A stretch of DNA of 64,000 bases, from the NCBI RefSeq assembly GCF_000092045.1, contig NC_007761.1, forward strand, positions 3,828,001 to 3,892,000, written 5' to 3'. A program made the translations under genes and the position numbers. Below, piece by piece: positions 9,903 through 17,810 of this stretch. Each line of letters opens with the position of its first letter. The stretch's first letter is position 1. The stretch comes from Rhizobium etli CFN 42. GTDB taxonomy: Bacteria > Pseudomonadota > Alphaproteobacteria > Rhizobiales > Rhizobiaceae. The notes beneath the pieces were generated by a model, which was not told the DNA's origin, made no database searches, and was given only the letters and a program-made list of their open reading frames with translations.

Positions 9903-10724
9903 ATGCCGAAATCGACCGGCCTCGGTTTGGCCGGGCCACAGGCTCAGTCCCTCGATAGCGTATTCGCCGTCTGGGCGGTGATCCGCGCCGAAGCGAACGA
10001 CCTTGCGACGCGCGAGCCGATATTGCGGCAGCTGCTTGCCGAGCAGGTGACGGACACCGCCGGCAGCCATGAAATCCTCGCTCGTGTGCTGGCCGCGCGG
10101 CTCTCAGTGGCGCAAGTTGAAACGGGCGATTTGTTCGATCTCATCCTGTCCACGCTCGATGACGATATCATGCGGAAAGTCGAGGCAGATCTCGCCGCCG
10201 TGCGCGAGCGTGATCCGGCCTGCACGACGTTTCTGCACGCGCTTCTGAACCTCAAAGGCTTTCATGCGCTCCAGACCCATCGCATAGCCCACGTGCTCTG
10301 GAACGCCGGCCGCCCGGAAATCGCCACCTGGCTCGCCAATCTCGCCTCACTGGTCTTCGGCCCGGACATCCATCCGGCAGCGCAGATCGGCGCTGCCATC
10401 ATGCTCGACCATGGCTCGGGCATCGTGATCGGCGAAACGGCGGTGATCGAAGACGAAGTGTCGATCCTCCAGAACGTCACGCTCGGCGGCACCGGCAAGG
10501 AGACGGGCGACCGTCATCCGAAGATCCGCCACGGCGTCATGATTGGCGCGGGCGCCAAGATCCTCGGCAATATCGAAATCGGCGCCTTCAGCAAAATCGC
10601 CGCCGGCAGTGTCGTACTGAAGCCGGTCCCCGAACATTGCACGGTCGCCGGCGTGCCGGCCGCCGTCGTTCGTATCCATCGTGTCGACGAAATCCCGGCC
10701 GACACGATGGATCAGAATATTTAG
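9903..10724 (+). CDS. cysE: Serine O-acetyltransferase
   Basis: Makes O-acetylserine from serine and acetyl-CoA, the first step of cysteine synthesis, in the cytosol. The 273-residue protein has the helical N-terminal SATase domain and then a left-handed beta-helix of hexapeptide repeats with 'GPDIHPAAQIG', 'LDHGSGIVIGETAVI' (catalytic His) and 'GGTGKETGDRHPKI'. The C-terminus ends in -DQNI; a terminal Ile is typical of SATases that bind cysteine synthase. GGAGG lies eight bases before the ATG at 9903, better than an earlier in-frame start at 9870. It appears monocistronic. Confidence 0.95.
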   Translation: MPKSTGLGLAGPQAQSLDSVFAVWAVIRAEANDLATREPILRQLLAEQVTDTAGSHEILARVLAARLSVAQVETGDLFDLILSTLDDDIMRKVEADLAAVRERDPACTTFLHALLNLKGFHALQTHRIAHVLWNAGRPEIATWLANLASLVFGPDIHPAAQIGAAIMLDHGSGIVIGETAVIEDEVSILQNVTLGGTGKETGDRHPKIRHGVMIGAGAKILGNIEIGAFSKIAAGSVVLKPVPEHCTVAGVPAAVVRIHRVDEIPADTMDQNI

Positions 10725-10887
10725 GTAATCGCTTTAGGGACGCGCCCATGCGCTATGCTTGCTGGTTTTCCCAAAAGGCTTTGCCGGAGCAGATCGCTTG
10801 AGCGCATGACGCCCTTGGAAAGGCTGGCAAAAAGCCCGCGCCGTAACCACGGCAGGTCCGCCTGCCTGCATGGTGAAGCGCGGATAT

Positions 10888-10919
10888 ACCGGCGGGGAAA
10901 GTTCCCTATCCCCACCGGT
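10888..10919. terminator. Hairpin between convergent genes
   Basis: Arms ACCGGCGGGGA and TCCCCACCGGT pair with one mismatch around a 10-base loop, between the convergent cysE and GNAT genes. There is no clear T-run, so rho-independent action is uncertain. Confidence 0.45.
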
Positions 10920-10930
10920 GGGCGCGCAGC

Positions 10931-11521
10931 TCAAGCTGCGCGGCGAACCGGCGCGCTGCCCAGCATGCGTCCCGAGGGGACGATCATGCCAGCCGCGCCG
11001 TCAAGCCAGCCTTCGGTGAGCTCAAGCGCGAGAAAGCGCGAGCGTTCGAACGGACCCGGCATGACAAGATGGCGAGCCTTTTTGGCGAAGAAGCCGAAGC
11101 GCTCGTAATAGGCGGCATCGCCGACGAGCAGGACGGCGCCATACCCGCGGTTCTTCGCCTCGAGGATCGCCGCGCGCATCAGGGCCGAGCCGACACCCTT
11201 GCCGCCGTGACGGCAATCGACGGCGAGCGGACCGAGCAGCAGCGCGTTGATCGGCGTGCCTTCGGCGTTGACGCCGGCCTCCACGTTCCAGAGCCGCACC
11301 GTGCCGATCAGATGGCCGTCGCGGTCACGCGCGACCAGCGCAAGTCCTTCGGCCGGAATACGGTTGCGGCGGATTTTCTCCGACGACTTCTTGCGGCGGT
11401 CAGTGCCCATGACGCGATCGAGCAGGTTTTCACGCGCGACGACATCCGACGGATTTTCGGCGTCGATGGTGAAGATGGAGGGCGCAAAGAATGCGCGGAC
11501 AGAATCAAGAACAGCGGCCAT
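10931..11521 (-). CDS. GNAT family N-acetyltransferase
   Basis: A 196-residue acetyl-CoA-dependent transferase of the YhbS/COG3153-like GNAT group. The fold is shown by 'GLALVARDRDGHLIGTVRLW', the beta-4 'LLLGPLAVDCRHGGKGVGSALMR' with the acetyl-CoA loop (Arg/His-Gly-Gly-Lys-Gly-Val-Gly) and 'YGAVLLVGDAAYYERFGF'. The ATG at 11521 follows GGGAGG at good spacing; a GTG five codons earlier is less likely. It ends opposite cysE and follows the decarboxylase gene on the same strand after 96 bases, so it may be a distal member of that transcript. The acceptor is unknown. Confidence 0.85.
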   Translation of the reverse strand: MAAVLDSVRAFFAPSIFTIDAENPSDVVARENLLDRVMGTDRRKKSSEKIRRNRIPAEGLALVARDRDGHLIGTVRLWNVEAGVNAEGTPINALLLGPLAVDCRHGGKGVGSALMRAAILEAKNRGYGAVLLVGDAAYYERFGFFAKKARHLVMPGPFERSRFLALELTEGWLDGAAGMIVPSGRMLGSAPVRRAA

Positions 11522-11617
11522 CGGGGCCTCCCGCACTCAAAACCGTTTCAGACGGTGACTTCGGAGAATTGTGGATTTGCCGCCCCGGCTGGCTACGGGG
11601 CTAGCAGAAACAAGACC

Positions 11618-12751
11618 TTAGATGACGTAGGCCTTCAGCGGCTCGAAGCCGTTGAAAGCGACGGCCGAGTAGGTCGTCGTATAGGCGCCGGTGCCTTCGA
11701 TCAGGACCTCGTCGCCGATCGTCAGAGACAGCGGCAGCGGATAGAGGTTCTTTTCATACAGCACGTCAGCCGAGTCGCAGGTTGGGCCGGCGATCACGCA
11801 GGGCTCCATCTCGTCGCCATCGCGCTCGGTGCGGATCGGATAACGGATGGCCTCGTCCATGGTTTCGGCGAGACCACCGAACTTGCCGATGTCGAGGAAG
11901 ACCCAGCGGGCGTCGTCATTGTCCGACTTCTTGGAGATCAGCACGACTTCCGCCTTGATGACACCGGCATTGCCGACCATGCCGCGGCCCGGCTCGATGA
12001 TCGTCTGCGGGATCTGGTTGCCGAAATGCGTGCGCAGCGCCTGGTAGATCGACTTGCCGTAAGCTTCCGCGGACGGAACGTCACGCAGATATCTGGTCGG
12101 GAAGCCGCCGCCCATGTTGACCATCTGCAGGTGGATGCCCTGCTTGGCAAGCTGAACGAAGACACGCTTGGCATCGGCAAGAGCCGAATCCCAGGCATCG
12201 ACCTTGGTCATCTGCGAGCCGACATGGAAGGAGACGCCGTAGGACTGCAGGCCGAGTTGGTGGGCGTAGACGAGAACGTCGACCGCCATCTGCGGAACGC
12301 AGCCGAACTTGCGCGACAGCGGCCATTCGGCGCCTTCGCCATCGGTGAGCACGCGGCAGAAGACACGGGCGCCGGGAGCGGCGCGCGAGATCTTCTCGAC
12401 TTCCTCGTGGCTGTCGACCGCAAAGAGGCTGACGCCGAGCGCATGAGCGCGAGCGACATCACGCTCCTTCTTGATTGTGTTGCCATAGGAGATGCGGGCA
12501 GCGGTCGCACCGGCTTCCAGCGCCATTTCGATTTCGGCAACAGATGCGCAATCGAAATTGGAACCGAGGCCGGCGAGCAGCTTCAGCACCTCAGGAGCCG
12601 GATTGGCCTTGACGGCGTAGTAGATGGCGCTATCCGGCATGGCGTGACGGAAGGCGTGGAAATTCTCTCTGATGACATCGAGGTCAACCACGAGGCAGGG
12701 ACCGTCGGGACGTCGGGTTGCGAGAAAGTCGCGGATGCGCTGGGTGGTCAT
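11618..12751 (-). CDS. odc2: Ornithine/lysine decarboxylase, PLP fold-type III
   Basis: Converts ornithine (and probably lysine) to putrescine (cadaverine) in the cytosol. The 377-residue protein is an alanine-racemase-fold decarboxylase: PLP-binding Lys48 in 'YYAVKANP', His176 in 'SFHVGSQ', the phosphate-binding 'GGGFP', 'EPGRGMVG' (253-260) and the active-site Cys325 in 'GPTCDSADV'. Length and motifs fit the small alphaproteobacterial decarboxylases rather than the large E. coli SpeC type. GAGGGA precedes the ATG at 12751. A leader of several hundred bases with strong structure potential lies upstream, pointing to RNA-level control. The symbol follows rhizobial usage and is tentative. Confidence 0.9.
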   Translation of the reverse strand: MTTQRIRDFLATRRPDGPCLVVDLDVIRENFHAFRHAMPDSAIYYAVKANPAPEVLKLLAGLGSNFDCASVAEIEMALEAGATAARISYGNTIKKERDVARAHALGVSLFAVDSHEEVEKISRAAPGARVFCRVLTDGEGAEWPLSRKFGCVPQMAVDVLVYAHQLGLQSYGVSFHVGSQMTKVDAWDSALADAKRVFVQLAKQGIHLQMVNMGGGFPTRYLRDVPSAEAYGKSIYQALRTHFGNQIPQTIIEPGRGMVGNAGVIKAEVVLISKKSDNDDARWVFLDIGKFGGLAETMDEAIRYPIRTERDGDEMEPCVIAGPTCDSADVLYEKNLYPLPLSLTIGDEVLIEGTGAYTTTYSAVAFNGFEPLKAYVI

Positions 12752-12759
12752 AGTCGTTC

Positions 12760-13100
12760 CCTCTTCCAGTTCCAGAGCTCCGGCATGAACCGGAGGACAA
12801 AGGGCGTACGAGACCTCGCATTGGAACCAGCCGGTGGAGACCCCGGAACCATAGCAAGCGCTCGATGCGCGGATAGTGAACCAACGCCGCGATGCGGTGT
12901 AAGTTCGGCTTTGTCTGCCATGGATTGGAGGGAGAGTCCCAACCGCACTTCCGGCAATGATGGTGTGCCTCTTCAGTAACCCCCGCTGATGGAAAGCAGG
13001 GAGAGAACAAAAAGGCCCGCACCGTCGTTGCTTCAGGCGTCCTCGCATTTTCCGGTTGGCCGGAATAGCGACTGGAGGGGTTAATTCCAGGTACCTTACC
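12760..13100 (-). ncRNA. Candidate speF-motif 5' leader RNA of the decarboxylase gene
   Basis: Some 480 bases separate the decarboxylase ATG from the nearest likely promoter region. The minus-strand RNA has many local hairpins: CTCCGG/CCGGAG arms at 12778-12795, and GCGC and CCGC/GCGG stems between 12855 and 12900. It also holds several short frames. Alphaproteobacterial fold-III decarboxylase genes are known to carry the conserved speF RNA motif in this position. I infer that this is such a leader; boundaries are approximate and I could not align it to the family model. Confidence 0.5.
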
Positions 13101-13226
13101 GATTTCCTCACCAATTCGAGGGTTCGGCGGACACCCATGGGCACGTGCGACTTTGGGCTGACTGGGAGATAAGAATATTCGCCTTCATAATCAAGCGTTT
13201 TTTTGATCCTGCGGCCAAAAAAATAA

Positions 13227-13253
13227 TTGAACAAAACGGCCCGATTTGTTCAA
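13227..13253. promoter_or_regulatory. Perfect 9-base dyad, regulator-binding site candidate
   Basis: Arms TTGAACAAA and TTTGTTCAA match exactly around a 9-base spacer. The site ends 26 bases before the LysR-gene ATG and also lies upstream of the decarboxylase leader, so it could govern both directions. The dyad is not centred on a T-N11-A motif. Confidence 0.6.
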
Positions 13254-13279
13254 CATTCCAAAACACCTGTGGGGATTTC

Positions 13280-14173
13280 ATGGACACCTTGACCCGCATA
13301 CGCGCCTTCATCGATGTCGTCGAGGCCGAAGGCTTTTCCGCCGCCGCCAGGCGCACCGGCCGCTCAAAGGCGCTGCTGTCCAAATATGTTCGCGAACTGG
13401 AAGACGAGCTCGGCGCGTTGCTGCTCAACCGCACGACCCGGCAGTTCTCCATGACGGAGGCCGGCCACACCTATTATCGCAGCGCCTCCGATATTTTGAA
13501 GGAGATCGACAACCTTGCCGATCTCGTGCGCGAAAACAATGCACAGCTGAAGGGACGGTTGCGCGTCTCTGTCCCTCGCACCTTCGTCGACGCCGACGTG
13601 GGCCAGTCGCTGATCGATTTCGCCGGCGAGAACCCGGACCTTTCGCTTGAGATCGCCGCCGATGACCGATTCGTCGATCTGATCGAGGAAGGGTTCGACG
13701 TGGCGATCCGCATCAGCAAGCTCGAAGATTCCGGCATGATCGCCCGCAAGATCTCCGATTTCCGCGTCCATCTCTGCGCCACCCCGGATTTTCTCGAGCG
13801 CTATCCCGATCTGGACCATCCAAGCGACATTTCCAATCTTCCCTTCATCGTCGATACCAATTCACGCACCCAGGGGAGCATCCGCTTCCACAATCCTGAC
13901 AATACAACCTTCGCCGTCGCCGTCGCCGGGCCGATCGAGGTCAACAGCCCGCACGCGACGCTACGCGCTGCCCTCGCCGGCATCGGCATCGCCCTTATTC
14001 CCGATTTCATCGCCCGCAAGCCGATCGAAAGCGGCGAGCTGGTGACGCTATTCAACGATTACATTCCGACCGACCGCGGCATCTATGCCGTCTACCCGCA
14101 CCGGCGCTACCTGCCGGCCAAGGTGAGGATCTTTGTCGATTACCTGCACAGCTGGTTCAAGAAGCATCCATGA
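13280..14173 (+). CDS. LysR family transcriptional regulator
   Basis: A 298-residue LTTR with an N-terminal winged helix-turn-helix ('FIDVVEAEGFSAAARRTGRSKALLSKYVREL', residues ~10-40) and a substrate-binding-like effector domain. It resembles the DsdC/AaeR-like subgroup ('GRLRVSVPRTF'). The ATG at 13280 follows GGGGA; the open frame upstream is shadowed by the dyad at 13227-13253. It is divergent from the decarboxylase gene, which is the most likely target besides itself. The effector is unknown; a polyamine-related signal would be an inference from context only. Confidence 0.88.
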   Translation: MDTLTRIRAFIDVVEAEGFSAAARRTGRSKALLSKYVRELEDELGALLLNRTTRQFSMTEAGHTYYRSASDILKEIDNLADLVRENNAQLKGRLRVSVPRTFVDADVGQSLIDFAGENPDLSLEIAADDRFVDLIEEGFDVAIRISKLEDSGMIARKISDFRVHLCATPDFLERYPDLDHPSDISNLPFIVDTNSRTQGSIRFHNPDNTTFAVAVAGPIEVNSPHATLRAALAGIGIALIPDFIARKPIESGELVTLFNDYIPTDRGIYAVYPHRRYLPAKVRIFVDYLHSWFKKHP

Positions 14174-14302
14174 TATCTGCACGGCAAGACGGGCCCGGCC
14201 GGGCACCGGAGTGGTGCCGATCGCGATCAACCGACAGACCGGTCCCAATTCCGTCCCAATTTCTGGCAAGAACTTGGTCGAGCGAATAAGGCAGCGGGAC
14301 GC

Positions 14303-14944
14303 ATGAAAAAATCCATACCATTGATGACCGCGCTTCTTTCGCTGGCGCCGGCCGCCGCCTTTGCGCATCCGCACATCTTCGTCGAGGCGCGGCTCGAAGT
14401 CGTAGCCGGCGCTGACGGCAGTGTCGAGGAACTGCGCAATGTTTGGCGCTTTGACGAGGTCTTCTCCTCCTCGGTGGTCATGGATTTCGACAAGAACACC
14501 GATCTGAAGCTCGAACCGAACGAACTCGCGCAGGTCGGCAAAACGGTGAAGCAATCGCTTGCCGATTACGACTATTACATGAACCTGACGATCAACGGGA
14601 AGAGCGTCACCGTCCAGCAGCCCGACATCATCCATGTCGATTATAAAAACGGCCAGCTCCTGATGTTCTTTGCAGTCAAGCCGGCGGAGAAGATGCCGCT
14701 CAAGGGCAGGCTTACCTTCGGCGTCTACGATCCGACGCTCTATACGTCGATCGATTTTCCCACAGACAACGAGCTGGCAACGGTGGGCGACGGCTTCATG
14801 GCCTGCAAACACGAGGTGGTAAGGCCGGATGCCGACCAGGTGATATCGCAAAACAAGCAGTCGCTGACGGATGCCTTCTTCAACGACCCCACCGGCACCA
14901 ACATGTCCAAACTCTTCGCCACACGGCTGGAGCTCACATGCTGA
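14303..14944 (+). CDS. DUF1007 family secreted protein, partner of NicO transporter
   Basis: A 213-residue exported protein with a clear Sec signal peptide (MKKS, hydrophobic core, cleavage after AFA) followed by 'HPHIFVEARLEV', the DUF1007 hallmark. His residues right at the mature N-terminus could bind metal. DUF1007 genes are habitually paired with NicO/RcnA-type metal transporters, as here: the next gene starts seven bases before this stop. A periplasmic metal-binding or accessory role is likely; the metal is unknown. Upstream, GTCCCAATT occurs twice with an 11-base period at 14242-14261. Confidence 0.85.
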   Translation: MKKSIPLMTALLSLAPAAAFAHPHIFVEARLEVVAGADGSVEELRNVWRFDEVFSSSVVMDFDKNTDLKLEPNELAQVGKTVKQSLADYDYYMNLTINGKSVTVQQPDIIHVDYKNGQLLMFFAVKPAEKMPLKGRLTFGVYDPTLYTSIDFPTDNELATVGDGFMACKHEVVRPDADQVISQNKQSLTDAFFNDPTGTNMSKLFATRLELTC

Positions 14945-16014
14945 TAAAGCGCCCGTCCCTCATCCTTTCCGCAGCGCTGCTCGCGCTCCTGACGGCGGCA
15001 AGCCTCGCCCACGCGCAATCGCCGCTTGGCATCGGCACGGCCGAACCGAGTTTTCAACCGACGGGCGGGCCGTTTGCGCCGCTTTTGCTCTACGTGAACT
15101 ATGAACAGCAGGCCTTCTACCGGGCTCTGACGGGTGCGTTGAAGGGCATGCGGGAGGATCCGTGGCAGCTGACATCGCTGATCGGCCTTTCCTTCGCCTA
15201 CGGCGTCTTCCATGCCGCCGGCCCGGGCCACGGCAAGGCGGTCATCTCCTCCTACATGATCGCTAACGAGGTCGAGCTGAAGCGCGGCGTGGTTATTTCC
15301 TTCATTTCGGCTTTTATCCAGGGTGTCGTCGCCGTGGTGCTGGTCGGCGGCGCCTGGCTGGTGCTGCGCGGCACCGGCATTACGCTGACGACAGCCACTC
15401 ATGCCATGGAAATCATAAGCTTCGTCACGGTCATCCTCTTCGGCGGCTGGCTGCTGTTCCGCAAACTGCGTTCGATGGCAAGCAATCTGCCGCGCGGCCG
15501 GCTGGTGGCGACGTCAGCCGGTCCGGTGTCCATGATGCTGGATTGGAAGGATAACGCAGCCGAACGCCAGTCTTTTGCCTTCAACGGCAAGGCGCAGGCC
15601 GTAAACGCCGGCCACAGCTTCGTTCCCGGCATGGTCTGCGAAACCTGCGGCAATACGCACGTGCCCGATCCGGCCCTGCTCGCCGGCGACAGGTTCAGCG
15701 CTCGAGAGGCCTGGTCTGCGATCGTAGCCGTCGGCCTTCGACCCTGCTCCGGGGCCTTGCTTGTCATGACTTTCTCGCTGCTGAACGGCCTCTATCTCGG
15801 CGGCGCGCTTTCGGTCGCCGCCATGTCGCTCGGCACGGCGATCACGGTTTCCGCGCTCGCGACGCTTGCCGTCACCGCCAAGGGTGCGGCAGTCCGTCTC
15901 TCCGGACGCGGCTCGACGGCTTCGCTCTGGGTTGGCAACGCCATTGAAATCCTCGGCGCCCTGCTCGTCATCCTGATGGGCGCCCTGCTGCTCGGCGCCT
16001 CCCTGCAAGGATAG
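14938..16014 (+). CDS. NicO/RcnA family nickel-cobalt (or related metal) transporter
   Basis: A 358-residue inner-membrane protein with an N-terminal signal-like helix and about six further transmembrane segments. Family motifs are the metal-pathway helix 'HAAGPGHGK' (92-100) and 'GLRPCSGALLV' (266-276). The large central loop carries CETC (234-237) plus His241, a possible metal-sensing or binding site in place of the His-rich loop of RcnA. The start overlaps the DUF1007 gene by seven bases, so the two are coupled. RcnA-like members export Ni/Co; others may import or move zinc, so direction and metal are open. Confidence 0.87.
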   Translation: MLIKRPSLILSAALLALLTAASLAHAQSPLGIGTAEPSFQPTGGPFAPLLLYVNYEQQAFYRALTGALKGMREDPWQLTSLIGLSFAYGVFHAAGPGHGKAVISSYMIANEVELKRGVVISFISAFIQGVVAVVLVGGAWLVLRGTGITLTTATHAMEIISFVTVILFGGWLLFRKLRSMASNLPRGRLVATSAGPVSMMLDWKDNAAERQSFAFNGKAQAVNAGHSFVPGMVCETCGNTHVPDPALLAGDRFSAREAWSAIVAVGLRPCSGALLVMTFSLLNGLYLGGALSVAAMSLGTAITVSALATLAVTAKGAAVRLSGRGSTASLWVGNAIEILGALLVILMGALLLGASLQG

Positions 16015-16015
16015 G

Positions 16016-16222
16016 CTATTTTCCTCTGCAACGCTGGTAGCGCGCCCTGAGCCAGAAGATCGCAAAAAACGCCATGATCAGGCAGAAGCCGACGGCGATC
16101 CCCAGCGTCGGCGAGAAATTGCCGATCCATAGAACGATGGTCGGCAGAAAATAGAGGACGAGGCCCGCGCCGAGCAAGATGACAGCGGCGGCGATCGCCT
16201 GCGAGCGGCTTTCCGGGCTCAC
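16016..16222 (-). CDS. Small two-helix membrane protein
   Basis: A 68-residue protein with two strongly hydrophobic segments (about residues 8-30 and 35-57) separated by 'IGNFSP' and a basic C-terminus. The GTG start overlaps the TGA of the upstream GNAT gene in a GTGA arrangement, a standard coupling signal. A longer frame exists upstream but would run inside the GNAT gene. I recognise no family. Its job may be linked to the acetyltransferase. Confidence 0.65.
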   Translation of the reverse strand: MSPESRSQAIAAAVILLGAGLVLYFLPTIVLWIGNFSPTLGIAVGFCLIMAFFAIFWLRARYQRCRGK

Positions 16223-16914
16223 GCGAGCCTTTCCTTTTCCAGATCCGCACGAATATCCTGCAGGCGCCGGATCTGTTTGCCGGCCGCGTCGAAATTTTCG
16301 GGCGAAAGCCAGGCCTCGAAAGCATCGTTCATCAGCGGCCATTCGGTGTCGATCATCGAGAACCAGGCGGTGTCGCGGTTGCGATGCTTGGAGATCATGT
16401 GCTGACGGAACACCCCTTCGAAGCTGAAGCCGTAGCGCAGTGCCGTCGTCTTGCTCGCCTCGTTCTTATTGTCGCATTTCCATTCGTAGCGGCGATAGCC
16501 GAGGTCCTCGAATACATGCTTGGCCATCAAGTAGTGCGCTTCGGTGGACAGCGGAGAACGGCTCATATCGCGACCATGAGCCACGCCGCCGATTTCGACG
16601 ACGCCGTTTGCCGGGTCGGCGCGCATGTAGTTCGCCATGCCGACAACCTTGCCGGTGGCGTTGTCACGGAAGATATGGGTGAGCCAGCCAGATTTGGTGT
16701 AGACGTTTTCCAGCCAATTGGCGAAGTCCTCGACGTCCGAGAAATCATCCTGCGAAAAATATAGAAGCAATGGGTTGATGCCCATGCCGCCGAGCCCGTC
16801 CCACAGCGCTTCGAGATGTTCCTCACGGCGATAGGGCTCGACGGTGACGAAACGGCCTTTCAGCGTAACCGGCTTTGGCGCCGGGCAGCCCTTGAAATTT
16901 GCAAGATCGCGCAT
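16219..16914 (-). CDS. GNAT family N-acetyltransferase, RimJ/RimL type
   Basis: A 231-residue acetyltransferase resembling RimJ/RimL-like proteins. It shows 'LTHIFRDNATGKVVGMANYM', 'IGGVAHGRDMSRSPLSTEAHYLM' and 'YEWKCDNKNEASKTTALRYGFSFEGVFRQHM', the C-terminal half typical of the subgroup that modifies amino groups of proteins or small molecules. The ATG at 16914 follows GGGGAG; a GTG two codons upstream is possible. It is transcribed ahead of, and coupled to, a small membrane protein gene. The acceptor is unknown. Confidence 0.85.
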   Translation of the reverse strand: MRDLANFKGCPAPKPVTLKGRFVTVEPYRREEHLEALWDGLGGMGINPLLLYFSQDDFSDVEDFANWLENVYTKSGWLTHIFRDNATGKVVGMANYMRADPANGVVEIGGVAHGRDMSRSPLSTEAHYLMAKHVFEDLGYRRYEWKCDNKNEASKTTALRYGFSFEGVFRQHMISKHRNRDTAWFSMIDTEWPLMNDAFEAWLSPENFDAAGKQIRRLQDIRADLEKERLA

Positions 16915-16978
16915 GTTCACTCCCCTATTCGGCAGAGTGGATAGGCCAGTCGCCCGATAAAGGCAACCGGCCGGGATG

Positions 16979-17698
16979 TCACTGTGACAAGGTTGTCTTG
17001 GCGGATGACACCGTCGCCTCGATATGGTCGACCAGCTGATCGGCGAGGCCGAGCCGCCCGGCGAGCAGATCGAGATAACCGCGCTCGGCGCGCGAGTCCG
17101 GATCGATGGTCAGCCGCGAGGCGGTGTAGAGCTCGACGCGCTGTTCTTCCGTGACCGCCGCAGCCACGAGCGCGTCGATGTCCGTCGGTGACGCAAGCTC
17201 GGCCTCGATGAAAGCGGCGGCCTCGCCGCTGACGTCAGCGGCCTTGATCTTGTCCATGATCAGGGCGCGTTCGGCGTCGTCGATATGGCCGTCGGCCTTG
17301 GCAGCGGCGATCATCGCCCGGATCAGCACCAGCACGAATTCGTTGCTGCCGGCGGGCGACCCTGGCCCGAAACCGGATTCGACCGGCGGCGGCAGGAGCA
17401 CCGGATTGTTTGCCGACGGCGCATCCGAGGGGGCCGCGGGCGCTTGGCCGGCCTGATAGTTCTTGTAAGCCTGATAGCCAAGACCGGCGATAGCAGCAAG
17501 ACCGCCGATCGCCAATGCATTGCCGGCAATGCTGCGGCCGGTCTTGCTGCCGAGAAGCACGGCTGCGATCGCGCCGGTCTTCATCGGATTGTTCTTTGCC
17601 GTCTGTATGGCCTCGCCCGCCCTGTCGCGGACTGAACCGCCGAGACCCGGCACCTGCGAACCCAAGAACTGGTCGAGAAGCTTCTTTGCGTCGAACAT
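16979..17698 (-). CDS. DUF533 / TerB-like protein
   Basis: A 239-residue protein of the YebE-like DUF533 family. Residues ~40-80 form a Gly/Ala-rich hydrophobic stretch that may anchor it to the inner membrane. A Pro-rich linker (~88-110) leads to a helical TerB-like C-terminal domain with 'MIAAAKADGHIDDAERALI', containing the conserved Asp-Gly-His-Ile acidic motif. TerB-like domains are linked to envelope stress and metal binding, but DUF533 itself has no settled function. The gene appears monocistronic. Confidence 0.85.
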   Translation of the reverse strand: MFDAKKLLDQFLGSQVPGLGGSVRDRAGEAIQTAKNNPMKTGAIAAVLLGSKTGRSIAGNALAIGGLAAIAGLGYQAYKNYQAGQAPAAPSDAPSANNPVLLPPPVESGFGPGSPAGSNEFVLVLIRAMIAAAKADGHIDDAERALIMDKIKAADVSGEAAAFIEAELASPTDIDALVAAAVTEEQRVELYTASRLTIDPDSRAERGYLDLLAGRLGLADQLVDHIEATVSSAKTTLSQ

Positions 17699-17810
17699 TC
17701 CTCGTCGTCTCCCTGTTTGAGGCCGGAGGAGAACATAGGTTTGCGACGGCTGAAATACAAATAATGGGCGTGGGGGTTGTGCCTGGCGCTCATACCCCGC
17801 CCATCCAACC

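Noticed and set aside
11069..12979. Long plus-strand open frame of 636 codons opposite the GNAT and decarboxylase genes
   Set aside because: It lies antisense to two genes with clear catalytic motifs, shows no domain and has the composition of a high-GC shadow frame.
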